Positions 7,456-15,507 of a stretch of DNA of 64,000 nt are shown piece by piece. The stretch is from a bacterium (lineage in GTDB: Bacteria > Armatimonadota > Fimbriimonadia > Fimbriimonadales > Fimbriimonadaceae): assembly GCA_013823945.1 (NCBI GenBank), contig PNMZ01000002.1:62001-126000 (forward strand), given 5' to 3'. A program made the position numbers and the translations under genes. Position 1 is the first letter of the stretch, and each line of letters starts with the position of its first letter. The notes under the pieces are model-generated. The model saw nothing but the letters and a program-made list of their open reading frames with translations, did no database searches and was not told the origin of the DNA.

Positions 7456-8082
7456 ATGATGAAACACACTCGACGCTCTGGATTCACGCTTGTTGAAGTC
7501 GTTGTTAGCTCTATCGTGTCGTTTATCGTCTTGTCATCGGCAGTTGCTTTGTTCTTGGGTGTCATTGGAGCTTGGGCTCGTGGCGAAAGCATGATGGATG
7601 GCGATAACGACACTCGCCAGGTTGTCCGGATCATATCTGACGAATTGCGAGAAGCGATGTGGGTAAGTGTGGATGCAGATGGGATGGGGATTACTTATCG
7701 AAAGCCTTTGAAAGATGCGAGTGGCGATTTTGATATCCCGGTAGTTTGGGATGGAATTGATCGCAGGATTGAGCTGAATGGATCGGAGCTGGAAATTGAC
7801 GATGGCGGAACGACGCGAACAATTGGTCGAAACGTTCTTTCGGTTGATCCTTTTCGGTTGAATGCTCACGCTTTGGATTCAAAACGATATGTCCAGGATC
7901 CTCTCGCACCAGTTCCAGAGGCTCCGTCATATCGAATATTTGTTGGTCCGGCCACTGGCTTGGTGAGTGAAGTGACGGTTACGATCGTCACGGGCAGTCG
8001 AGGTGGTCAATCGGCGGAGTCTGTTCGGGCAAAGAAACGGGAGCGAGTGGTTTTGCGGAATGTTCCGCAACTGATCAAATGA
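7456..8082 (+). CDS. GspJ/PilW-like minor prepilin, cassette A
   Basis: The 208-residue prepilin has leader MMKHTRRSG and FTLVEVVVSSIVSFIVLSS, followed by GDNDTRQVVRIISDELREA, the arrangement seen in GspJ/PilW minor pilins. Motifs shared with the two cassette B paralogs are GMGITYR, VWDGIDRR, a VDPF segment and the C-terminal KKRERVVLRN. It ends shortly after that motif (PQLIK) and lacks the proline-rich tails of the B copies. It probably contributes to the pilus tip with its neighbours. Gaps to the flanking genes are 10 and 17 bases. Confidence 0.83.
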   Translation: MMKHTRRSGFTLVEVVVSSIVSFIVLSSAVALFLGVIGAWARGESMMDGDNDTRQVVRIISDELREAMWVSVDADGMGITYRKPLKDASGDFDIPVVWDGIDRRIELNGSELEIDDGGTTRTIGRNVLSVDPFRLNAHALDSKRYVQDPLAPVPEAPSYRIFVGPATGLVSEVTVTIVTGSRGGQSAESVRAKKRERVVLRNVPQLIK

Positions 8083-8099
8083 AGGGCAGGTGAAGGACG

Positions 8100-10070
8100 A
8101 TGACGAAGAAACAAACAAAGAAGCATTCGAAAAAGCGTGGCGTGGCCCTATTGGTCACGTTTGGCTTAATGATGTTGATCACTGTTGCCGCAACGAGTTA
8201 CATTGACCGTGCGACGATGTCGATTCGGATGGCTCGCCACAATGCGCAAGAAGTTCAAACAACTCACCTTTGTGATGCGGGTGTTCAAGCGGTGATGCTG
8301 AATTTGTGGCGTCCGTTCAAGCAGACTCAGGCTTTTCATGATATGGAAACATTGCTCGCAGGAGCTGGCAACGCTACTCCAAAAAATTCGATGACCGCTG
8401 AGTTGCCTGGTGTCGGTCGTTACGCTTCTGGAGTCATTGGATATTGGAAGCCGGACGGAGATAACTTTGCCCGGATCGTGGTCGTACGTTCTATTGGGTG
8501 GATTGATCGCAATTTCAACGGAGTGGCGGATTCTGGTGAGCCTCGGAAGACGGTTGATGTTGTTGCAGAATTTCGACTTTCTAGAAGTCGAGTGTTTGAT
8601 TACACGTACTTCATCAACAATTATGGTTGGATGCAAGGATTTAGCCCATCCAATCTGATTGTCAATGGGGACATGCGATCGAACGGGAATTTTGATTTTA
8701 TCAGTGGATCAGGGACGATCAATGGTTCAGTCGTGGCATCAGCGAACGAGAAGCTATTGCCGGGAGCGGCAGGATTGATCAATGCAGCTCCTTTGAAGCA
8801 GACCGACGCTGGCTATTCGACGACATTCAACAATGCGGGAACGCCCCATCGAAACCGGATGCGTCAACCCTATGATCCAGCCCGGCATGGAGCAATCGGT
8901 TCGGCGGAGTTTGAAGAATGGCGTGACTACGTGTTCTTCAGCCAAGGTCAGCTTGCGAGTGGTCGCATCTTTGGGGCAGCGATGGAAGATTCTAACGGGT
9001 CTAGAAGTTGGGTGAATACAGGTGGAACACCAACATTTACGAACTTAGACAACCGCCCAACGAATGAGATTATCATGCCGGACTTGCGCGACTTTGGGAG
9101 CCCGACCGATTCACCAGATTTGGGTGGAAAGCGATTTGCGCGTTCGAAGGCATATGTCAATGAAAAGGAGGCCTTCTTGGATGGAACTCCCAATCCGAAT
9201 TGGATGGGGAACCCCGCTGCCCAAAATGAGTATTTGGAAAACGGTCAACCTAATCCAAACTATAAAGGTGCGTTTGTCGATGTCTGGGATGCTTCTTTGA
9301 ACAGCGGAGCGGGCGGTTATCGTCGAGTGAGTTCCAATGGTGTTGTGAGTGGCAGTGTTCTCCTGGTGGGAACCGATGCACGTCCGATACGGATTCATGG
9401 TCCGGTTGCGATCAATGGAGATGTTGCCATGGCAGGGACTGTCCAAGGCCAGGGGACATTGTATACGAAGCGGAATGTTCACATTATTGGATCCATTCGG
9501 TACAAGAATGCGCCCAATTTCCGTGGATCAAATATGGATGATGTCATGGCATCATCGGAAAAGGCGGACTTCCTTGGATTGGCAGCAAGTGAGTCAATCA
9601 TTATGGGGAACACAACGACCTTTGGCAGCTACCCGCTGAACTACATGACTCCTCCGTTCACCAAGCCTCGATTGGACGATAACGGTAACACGATTCCTGC
9701 ATACGACGGTCGTCAGACAGATGGATGGGGAATCAAGAAGTATCAGTCCCTGCTGGAGTTTGACAATGCGACAAAGGCGGCTTATGCTTCGATTGCTGCA
9801 GGCGGAGTCAACCAAATTGATGCGGTTCTGTACACCAACTTTGTTGGTGGTGGAAATGTGGGGACGTCGGGTGGTGGGATGACTCTGAACGGAACAATTA
9901 TCAGTCGCGACGAAGCAATTGTTGCATGGAGTTTGCCGATTCGGATGAACTATGACGTTCGGATTCGGGAGCGAGAAGTGACCAAGCAGCCGTTGATTGA
10001 CTTGGATCTTCCACGGAGTCCGACGATTCTTCGGAGTACGTGGCAAGACAAAGGATTTCGGGTGGATTAA
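8100..10070 (+). CDS. Large GspK/PilX-like minor prepilin with Ca-loop, cassette A
   Basis: The 656-residue protein begins with a very basic leader and RGVALLVTFGLMMLITV. Cleavage after the Gly would leave Val-Ala-Leu-Leu-Val, without Glu5, which is the known pattern of GspK/PilX, the tip-capping minor pilins. Residues 136-147 (DRNFNGVADSGE) fit the 12-residue calcium-binding loop DxNxNGxxDxxE. Glycine-rich repeats such as VNGDMRSNGNFDF (about 190-205) and AINGDVAMAGTVQGQGTLY (about 440-460) suggest a beta-helix or bactofilin-like surface domain. At 650 residues it is much longer than ordinary GspK (about 320). The paralog is at 13082-15031. Role as an adhesive or capping tip is inference. 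Confidence 0.72.
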   Translation: MTKKQTKKHSKKRGVALLVTFGLMMLITVAATSYIDRATMSIRMARHNAQEVQTTHLCDAGVQAVMLNLWRPFKQTQAFHDMETLLAGAGNATPKNSMTAELPGVGRYASGVIGYWKPDGDNFARIVVVRSIGWIDRNFNGVADSGEPRKTVDVVAEFRLSRSRVFDYTYFINNYGWMQGFSPSNLIVNGDMRSNGNFDFISGSGTINGSVVASANEKLLPGAAGLINAAPLKQTDAGYSTTFNNAGTPHRNRMRQPYDPARHGAIGSAEFEEWRDYVFFSQGQLASGRIFGAAMEDSNGSRSWVNTGGTPTFTNLDNRPTNEIIMPDLRDFGSPTDSPDLGGKRFARSKAYVNEKEAFLDGTPNPNWMGNPAAQNEYLENGQPNPNYKGAFVDVWDASLNSGAGGYRRVSSNGVVSGSVLLVGTDARPIRIHGPVAINGDVAMAGTVQGQGTLYTKRNVHIIGSIRYKNAPNFRGSNMDDVMASSEKADFLGLAASESIIMGNTTTFGSYPLNYMTPPFTKPRLDDNGNTIPAYDGRQTDGWGIKKYQSLLEFDNATKAAYASIAAGGVNQIDAVLYTNFVGGGNVGTSGGGMTLNGTIISRDEAIVAWSLPIRMNYDVRIREREVTKQPLIDLDLPRSPTILRSTWQDKGFRVD

Positions 10071-10073
10071 GAA

Positions 10074-10511
10074 ATGAAACAGATGATGCGCAGTGGACTT
10101 GTTGTGATGATCGTTGCTCTGACGGGGCTTTGCTTCGCCCCGATTGAAGATAAGCCGAGCGGTTCTGAGTTTCACCGGGAGTTGAATCAGTCGGAGTTAG
10201 GGCGTTACCAGGGATCAGGAGGTATTGCGAATACACCTGACTCTAGTCCTCGCCTTGAAGAGACCCCTGTTACAAACAAACCTCAGGATTCGAAGCGGGC
10301 GGCAGAGATTCTGTCTTCAGGGAATCCTCAAAACGCTGTCAAGAGCTTGACCCAGGCACAAGTTGACCAAGCAACTCCAGCGAAGAAGAACGGTGGTTTG
10401 AATATGATCCTGGCAGGAGTACTGGTGATGATCGGTTTGATTTCGGCCTATGGAATAAGGATGTACTTGGATCGTTCGGTACCGGAAATGTCGGTCAAGA
10501 AGCGATCTTAA
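10074..10511 (+). CDS. Small bitopic membrane protein of cassette A, unknown function
   Basis: I do not recognise a family. The 145-residue protein has a signal-like hydrophobic start (about 6-22), a polar, probably disordered linker rich in Ser, Pro, Gln and Asn (about 25-105), one transmembrane segment at 109-131, and a short basic tail (KKRS). The gene starts three bases after the GspK-like gene stops. The matching gene at 15031-15480 has the same layout with the membrane segment at the same residue numbers, the shared phrase PSGS and DRxVP after the membrane segment. It is therefore a fixed companion of the large GspK-like protein, perhaps a membrane anchor or assembly factor (inference). 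Confidence 0.7.
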   Translation: MKQMMRSGLVVMIVALTGLCFAPIEDKPSGSEFHRELNQSELGRYQGSGGIANTPDSSPRLEETPVTNKPQDSKRAAEILSSGNPQNAVKSLTQAQVDQATPAKKNGGLNMILAGVLVMIGLISAYGIRMYLDRSVPEMSVKKRS

Positions 10512-10513
10512 GT

Positions 10514-10556
10514 ATTCGTCCAAAAATTGATGAAAAGCACCAATTTAGGCACGAAT
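10514..10556 (+). other. Nested inverted repeat between cassettes A and B
   Basis: ATTCGT (10514-10519) pairs with ACGAAT (10551-10556), and inside it AAATTG (10524-10529) pairs with CAATTT (10541-10546). The fold would sit just after cassette A and 23 bases before the cassette B start. There is no T-tract, so it may be an RNA processing or attenuation element. Confidence 0.35.
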
Positions 10557-10578
10557 CTTGCAACAAAGGAAAGTGAAC

Positions 10579-11076
10579 ATGGCAGGTAAAACAAAGCGAA
10601 CGAAACGACGTGGATTCACACTGATTGAATCGGTTGTTTCGATGTTTACACTCCTTGTCTGCGCATTGATTTTTGCGGGATCGGTTCCGATCGCTAACAA
10701 GAGTCGTGGGAAGGCACAGAATGCAAACATTGCTTTGAGTTTGGCCAAAAAACAGATCGAAACTTTGAAACACTTGGGCTATGCGAACATGGTGCCAAGT
10801 CAATTGAAGGCTTCGGGTTTGATTGATTCAACGACAGGCAAAAATTTGACGGCTGTGATGCTTTACCCTGGGGCAACAGGAACGAACTCTTACGAGTTTA
10901 CGGGTTCTGATGCGGGGTTGATTGACAGTCCGGGAGATTTGTTGCCGAATGGACGGGGCTTTGTACGGATTACTGATCCGAGCATGGATGTTCGTCAAGT
11001 TGAGGTCTATGTTTTTTGGACAGAGCTTGGAGAATCGCGCTTTGTGAAACTTGCTGTGCGACTTGCAAATTTGTAA
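10579..11076 (+). CDS. GspI/PilV-like minor prepilin, cassette B
   Basis: The 165-residue prepilin has a strongly basic leader (MAGKTKRTKRRG) before FTLIESVVSMFTLLVCALIF. The start is the ATG at 10579, which follows AAAGGAAAGTG; an in-frame start at 10558 would lie before that site. It is the cassette B counterpart of 6963-7445, sharing the LVCALIF membrane core, SLAKKQIE, FTGSDAGLIDSPGDLLPNGRGF and the C-terminal RLANL. Divergence is high outside these motifs, so the duplication of the cassette is old. The downstream gene starts 19 bases after its stop. Confidence 0.86.
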   Translation: MAGKTKRTKRRGFTLIESVVSMFTLLVCALIFAGSVPIANKSRGKAQNANIALSLAKKQIETLKHLGYANMVPSQLKASGLIDSTTGKNLTAVMLYPGATGTNSYEFTGSDAGLIDSPGDLLPNGRGFVRITDPSMDVRQVEVYVFWTELGESRFVKLAVRLANL

Positions 11077-11095
11077 GTCAAGGAAGCACTTCAAA

Positions 11096-11959
11096 TTGAA
11101 AGAGAATTTTAGACGGCGGAATCAGGGCTTTACATTGATTGAGCTCTTGATTAGCGCATCCATTTTGGCGATGGTCTTGGCGATAGGTGCCTCGGTTTTC
11201 GTTGGAACGGGGACTTCGTTTAAGCGAGGTCTGAATGCAACGATTTCGGATGACCAAGCCCGGGTTGCGATTGATGTCGTTACTCGGACGCTTCGGGAAT
11301 CAGTGGCCGTTTCGATTGACCCTGATGGCATGGGAGTGAGCTATCGAATGCCAGCGAAGATGGCATCAGGTGATTTGGTTCAGCCCGTGAAGTGGGATGG
11401 TGTTCAGCGCCGGTTTTTTGTTCAAAACGGGAACCTGATGCGTTCTGAAGCCGGGAAGACCTGGATTTTGATTCCGAACGTGATGTCGGTTGATCCCTAT
11501 CTGTCCTCTGGATCGGGCGACACAATTCGATGGAATAACACGGTTGCTGCACTTGAAGCTTCGGGGACAGCTTACAAAATGTTCAGTTCGACTTCGGCGA
11601 CGAATCCCCGAGATGTGACCGTTCAAATTGTCACAGCTGTCCGTGGAGCAAAAACTGAGTCGTTGGTTGCGAAGCGGCGCGAGCGAGTGAATCTGCGCAA
11701 TTTGGTTAGTGCTGAAGCTTTCAACCCGGTCATTCCGGGTGGCTCGGGTTGGGAAAATGATCCCGGGAATCCGCCTCCACCGTTGCCGCCACCACCGCCA
11801 AAGCCTCCTCAGCCGCCGAAGCCTCCACAGCCCCCTAAGCCGCCGACGCCACCAAATCCGAATCCACCACCACCGAAGCCGCCTCAGCCTCCGAAGCCAC
11901 CCCAGCCACCCCAGCCACCCCAACCGCCGAAACCGCCAAAGCCCATTGCGGCGTTTTAG
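11096..11959 (+). CDS. GspJ/PilW-like minor prepilin with polyproline tail, B1
   Basis: I start this 287-residue protein at a TTG at 11096, 11 bases after AAGGA, which gives leader MKENFRRRNQG before FTLIELLISASILAMVLA; an in-frame TTG at 11051 would overlap the previous gene. The pilin body carries GMGVSYR, VKWDGVQRR, a VDPY segment and AKRRERVNLRN, as in the cassette A copy. After WENDPGNP the last 60 or so residues are almost only proline in PPKPPQP-type units, ending PIAAF. Consecutive prolines need EF-P for efficient translation. A rigid, extended polyproline-II tail exposed at the pilus tip is likely. Its role is unknown; it could be a spacer or ligand. Confidence 0.8.
   Translation: MKENFRRRNQGFTLIELLISASILAMVLAIGASVFVGTGTSFKRGLNATISDDQARVAIDVVTRTLRESVAVSIDPDGMGVSYRMPAKMASGDLVQPVKWDGVQRRFFVQNGNLMRSEAGKTWILIPNVMSVDPYLSSGSGDTIRWNNTVAALEASGTAYKMFSSTSATNPRDVTVQIVTAVRGAKTESLVAKRRERVNLRNLVSAEAFNPVIPGGSGWENDPGNPPPPLPPPPPKPPQPPKPPQPPKPPTPPNPNPPPPKPPQPPKPPQPPQPPQPPKPPKPIAAF
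11763..11944 (+). repeat. Tandem CCN-rich repeats coding for the B1 polyproline tail
   Basis: The DNA is an imperfect tandem array of six- to nine-base units of the CCGCCTAAGCCT type coding for Pro-Pro-Lys and Pro-Pro-Gln. Codons for proline vary (CCG, CCA, CCT, CCC), which argues against very recent slippage expansion of the whole tract, although the stretch near 11899-11922 has near-identical CAGCCACCC units. Confidence 0.75.
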
Positions 11960-11962
11960 GGC

Positions 11963-12001
11963 ATTGAATATCCAGGTCGAAATCCGGCCTGGATTTTCAA
12001 T
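11963..12001 (+). terminator. Terminator-like hairpin after B1
   Basis: ATTGAATATCCAGG (11963-11976) pairs with CCTGGATTTTCAAT (11988-12001), 14 bp with one mismatch, starting 3 bases after the B1 stop. No clean T-tract follows, and the next cassette gene is 101 bases away, so partial termination or transcript protection is the likely role. Confidence 0.5.
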
Positions 12002-12102
12002 ATTCCATGAAGTTTTCTAGCGGATTTAACAGGGAAGGGGTGCGTGGTATTTGCCAAAGATGATCTTAGAGCGATTTTTGGGATCACTTTAAAAACCACA
12101 CT

Positions 12103-13014
12103 ATGAAGAGACGAATACGAACGAAGCAGCGTGGCTTTTCTGCGCTTGAGTTTATGGTGGGCCTTGGGATTAGTTCTGCGGTTGTTGCAGGCGCGGCAAC
12201 TCTCATGACTTCAACTGCTTCTAGTTGGAAAAAGGGTCAATCTTGGATTGATACCGATGATAATTCACGTAAGTCTGTTTCGATGATGTCCCGGGAATTG
12301 CGTACGGCAATTCGAGTTTCGATCAAGGATTCAGGTAATAAAGTTGAGTACCGTCTTCCGAAATTGGATTCTTCCGGGAACTATGTTCAACCGCTTCAGT
12401 GGGACGGTGTTGAGCGAAGTTTTTATGTTGCAAGTGGAAAGCTCTATAAGTCAGATCAAATTGGGGCAAGGGTTGTAGCGGACAAGATTTGGACGGTTGA
12501 TCCCTATAAAGCCCGGGGAAGTGGTAAATCGCAGGCATTCAACACTTATGTTGATCATGAGATGAAAGCGGGGCCGAAATATCCGATTTTTTCAAGTACG
12601 GGCACCGGGAATTTACGTGAGTTGACAATCATGCTTGTTACGGGAGAAGTAGGTCAGCGAAACAACGTTGTTATGGGGCGTAAGCGAGAGCGAGTTTTCT
12701 TACGCAATACTTCTGTTCCAGTTGTTACATCATCCGCTTCAGGAGGTGGGGCCGGATCCGGTCCTGACGTCAATACAGGTGGCGATTGGAATGATGACCC
12801 GGGCAATCCGCCGCCACCTAAACCTCCTGCTCCGCCAAAGCCTCCCGCTCCACCGAAGCCGACACCTCCAACTTCTGGGGGTTCTCCTGGAAGCGGAGGG
12901 GGATCGGCGCCGAAGCCGCCGTCCACGCCGAAACCTCCGGCACAACCTCAACCACCGGCCCCGCCGAAGCCTCCGGCACCTCCGAAGCCAAAAGTGCCGA
13001 TTGCAGCCTTTTAG
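12103..13014 (+). CDS. GspJ/PilW-like minor prepilin with polyproline tail, B2
   Basis: This 303-residue protein is a second GspJ/PilW-like prepilin of cassette B. Leader MKRRIRTKQRG is followed by FSALEFMVGLGISSAVV, keeping Glu5. The core shares VEYRLP, LQWDGVERSFYV, a VDPY segment and GRKRERVFLRN with B1 and the cassette A copy. From about residue 215 the protein turns into a Gly/Ser linker, then WNDDPGNP and an approximately 75-residue Pro-rich tail (PPKPPAPPKP units broken by a GGSPGSGGGS linker), ending PIAAF exactly as B1 does. The shared WxxDPGNP entry and PIAAF end show that the tail is a real domain and not a frameshift product. Confidence 0.8.
   Translation: MKRRIRTKQRGFSALEFMVGLGISSAVVAGAATLMTSTASSWKKGQSWIDTDDNSRKSVSMMSRELRTAIRVSIKDSGNKVEYRLPKLDSSGNYVQPLQWDGVERSFYVASGKLYKSDQIGARVVADKIWTVDPYKARGSGKSQAFNTYVDHEMKAGPKYPIFSSTGTGNLRELTIMLVTGEVGQRNNVVMGRKRERVFLRNTSVPVVTSSASGGGAGSGPDVNTGGDWNDDPGNPPPPKPPAPPKPPAPPKPTPPTSGGSPGSGGGSAPKPPSTPKPPAQPQPPAPPKPPAPPKPKVPIAAF
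12810..13000 (+). repeat. Tandem CCN-rich repeats coding for the B2 polyproline tail
   Basis: CCGCCAAAGCCTCC-like units code for Pro-Pro-Lys-Pro-Pro-Ala repeats, interrupted near 12873-12909 by a Gly/Ser linker. The tract resembles that of B1 in unit type but not in exact order, so both have been reshuffled since duplication. Confidence 0.7.
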
Positions 13015-13081
13015 TGAAGATCGGTTCGAAACTTGCTAGGAAGTAAATGGACAAAGTTACGGAACAAGGAAAGTCAAATTA

Positions 13082-15031
13082 ATGAGTCACCGCAGAAAAA
13101 TGAGAAAGCGCGATCGTGGAGTAGCAATGATTGTATCGTTTGCATTGCTCAGTATGGTCATGGCAGCAAGTACGGCGTATATTGATCAGTCCACTCAAGC
13201 AATCCGTTTGGCTCGGGCAACAAATTACGAATCGCGAGGGACTTGGCTGAGCGATACGGCAGTTCAAGAAGTTGTGGCGGCTTATTGGAAGGACTTCAAG
13301 ATTACGCAGAATTTTGCAACCATGGATTTGCAATTGACTGGAGCTTCAGCAGGGTCGCCAAAGGGGTCACTCAGCGGCTCGATACCAGATGTTGGCAATT
13401 TTGCAGCTGGGGTGATTGGCTACGTGAAATCTTCTAATAACGAGGGTCGGACAATTATGGTTCGGGGCGTTGGATTTATGGATCAGAACGGAAACAACGT
13501 TGCTGATGCAAACGAGCCGATGAAGACGATAGATGTCCGCATTGCATTTAGCTTGAAGCGGAGCAACGTCTTCGACTATGCTCAGTTTGTTAATAATTAT
13601 GGTTGGGTCAAGGGATTCAACGAAAACAACATGATTGTTAATGGTGACTGGCGGGTTAACGGAAATTTTGACCTTTTGAGTGGTACGGCAACAATCAACG
13701 GTTCTGTTATTGCGGCCAATAATAACAAGTTATTGCCAAGTGCAGCCATTGGCCTAGTCAACAAGACACCTTACAAGTGGGATGATGCGAAGTATGCAAG
13801 TCACTTGTCCACGAACAAGTCTTGGTCTCAGCGGATGCGTCAGGCTTATGACCCAGCGACTCATGGAGCAATTGGATCTGCTGAATTTGAAAAGTGGCGT
13901 GATCTATTGTTTTTCAGCGAAGCGCAAATGGTGAATGGACGTGCCTTTGGAGCAACAGTTCAGGATTCCAATGGTGTTCGATCTTGGAAGCGCACGAGTC
14001 CATGGGCTCAATACAAAGTTCTTGATGAGAACCCAACAGAAGAGATCATCATGCCGGACTTGAGTGACTTTGGTTCGATTAACGATTCGGCGAGTACTAT
14101 GGGCAAGCGATTTGCACAGAGCAAAGCCTGGCGAAATAGCAAAGCAAAATTTGCAGACGGTACGACTAATCCCAACTTCAAAGGAAACGCAAATACTGCT
14201 AGTGAGTTCATAGCCGGGAATCCCAATCCCAATTATGCGGGCGCTTATGTTGATGTTTGGGATCCAGCCGCAAACAAATACGTCCGGGTTTCCAGCAACG
14301 GAGTAGTTGATGGTTCCGCACTGCTCATTGGAACGAGTTCAAGACCGATCCGGATTCATGGTCCGGTGACGGTTAACGGAGATGTTGCAATTGGCGGTGT
14401 TGTGCAGGGTCAGGGAACTCTTTATAGTGCGAGAAATGTGCACATTTTGAGTTCGGTGACTTATCAGTCCGCTCCTGATTTTCGAGGAAAAAATATTGCG
14501 ACCATTGAAGGTGTGAACTCAAAGCGAGATGTTTTGGGATTGGCGGCTCGTGGATCCGTTTTAATGGGCGATCCGGAGACCTTTACGAGTCATGAATTGG
14601 ATCATATGGTGCCGCCATTCACGAAAGCACGAAAGGATGAGAACGGAAACATCATTCCTGCTTGGGATGCCAACAAAGTTGACAGTTGGGGAACAAAGCA
14701 GTATATGTCGTTGCTGCTTAAAGATCCTGCTTATAAGGACGCTTTCAAGACGGAAGCTGCAAAAGGCGTGAAGCAGATTGATGCGATTGTTTATACAAAC
14801 AATATGGTGGGCGGTCAAGCAGGATATTATGGCGGCGGTTTGACGATCAACGGTTCTATGGTTTGTAAGGATCAAGCCGTTGTTGCTTATTCGGCGCCGA
14901 TTACCATGAACTACGATAGCCGAATCAAAGATCGCGGGGACGATTCTGAACCGTTGATTGACATTGATTTGCCGCGTGGTCCTTCGATCAAGTTCCTTTC
15001 TTGGCAAGATAAAGGCTTCCGCATGAAGTAA
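13082..15031 (+). CDS. Large GspK/PilX-like minor prepilin with Ca-loop, cassette B
   Basis: The 649-residue paralog of the protein at 8100-10070 aligns along its whole length. It has a basic leader, DRGVAMIVSFALLSMVMA (Gly then Val-Ala-Met-Ile-Val, no Glu5, as in GspK/PilX), a calcium-loop candidate DQNGNNVADANE at 134-145, the FDY...NNYGW segment, INGSVIAANNNKLLP, HGAIGSAEFEKWRD, EEIIMPDLSDFGS, PIRIHGPVTVNGDVAIGG and the C-terminal SWQDKGFRMK. Conservation of these blocks in both copies marks them as functional. Its stop overlaps the next start (TAATG). The long insertion after the pilin domain is probably the exposed tip or adhesin region (inference). Confidence 0.72.
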   Translation: MSHRRKMRKRDRGVAMIVSFALLSMVMAASTAYIDQSTQAIRLARATNYESRGTWLSDTAVQEVVAAYWKDFKITQNFATMDLQLTGASAGSPKGSLSGSIPDVGNFAAGVIGYVKSSNNEGRTIMVRGVGFMDQNGNNVADANEPMKTIDVRIAFSLKRSNVFDYAQFVNNYGWVKGFNENNMIVNGDWRVNGNFDLLSGTATINGSVIAANNNKLLPSAAIGLVNKTPYKWDDAKYASHLSTNKSWSQRMRQAYDPATHGAIGSAEFEKWRDLLFFSEAQMVNGRAFGATVQDSNGVRSWKRTSPWAQYKVLDENPTEEIIMPDLSDFGSINDSASTMGKRFAQSKAWRNSKAKFADGTTNPNFKGNANTASEFIAGNPNPNYAGAYVDVWDPAANKYVRVSSNGVVDGSALLIGTSSRPIRIHGPVTVNGDVAIGGVVQGQGTLYSARNVHILSSVTYQSAPDFRGKNIATIEGVNSKRDVLGLAARGSVLMGDPETFTSHELDHMVPPFTKARKDENGNIIPAWDANKVDSWGTKQYMSLLLKDPAYKDAFKTEAAKGVKQIDAIVYTNNMVGGQAGYYGGGLTINGSMVCKDQAVVAYSAPITMNYDSRIKDRGDDSEPLIDIDLPRGPSIKFLSWQDKGFRMK

Positions 15032-15480
15032 TGAGTAAAAGTATGAGGGCACTTTACCGAATCGGGTTGGGGATGCTCGCCGGGCTACTTGTTTGCTCGG
15101 CGACGGCCCAGCAGATTGAATACCGACCTGGTGGTTACGCTCGGGCTCCGATTGCCCAGGATGTGGAGCCGAGCGGCTCGTTTGGCGGTGTCAGCAGGCG
15201 GCAGATTTCTCCTGAGACACGGGGTGAGCCCCGAAGGGCTATTCCGGCGGACTCCCGAGGGAGCGACGCTCGGGCGGAGTCATCTTTGGCGGGGGCCAAG
15301 TCAGTTGCGGCGGCTTCTGAAGTCATTCGCGTTGAAGTGACAGGGGGTGCTCCTCTCTGGTCAATGATTTTGTTTGGGATTGGAGCAGGACTTGCGCTTT
15401 TGATTACAGGTCGGGTTTTGATGGATCGGTTTGTTCCGGCGCAGCCGGTTCCCGCCGTTCGGGCCAAACGGGAAGCTTAG
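15031..15480 (+). CDS. Small bitopic membrane protein of cassette B, unknown function
   Basis: The 149-residue protein has a signal peptide (MRALYRIGLGMLAGLLVCSATA region), a polar linker rich in Arg, Ser, Pro and Gly, one transmembrane segment at about 109-131 and a basic end (RAKREA). Layout, size, a PSGS motif near the start and DRFVP after the membrane segment match the cassette A protein at 10074-10511, although overall identity looks low. The start codon overlaps the stop of the GspK-like gene by one base, so the two are translationally coupled. I know no named family for it. Confidence 0.7.
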   Translation: MSKSMRALYRIGLGMLAGLLVCSATAQQIEYRPGGYARAPIAQDVEPSGSFGGVSRRQISPETRGEPRRAIPADSRGSDARAESSLAGAKSVAAASEVIRVEVTGGAPLWSMILFGIGAGLALLITGRVLMDRFVPAQPVPAVRAKREA

Positions 15481-15507
15481 TCGGATTGCATCACGTAGAA
15501 TCATTTG

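Noticed and set aside
11763-13014. Polyproline tails as frameshift artefacts
   Set aside because: Both tails are in frame with the pilin domain, are entered through W..DPGNP and end with the same PIAAF before the stop codon, so they are real coding sequence.
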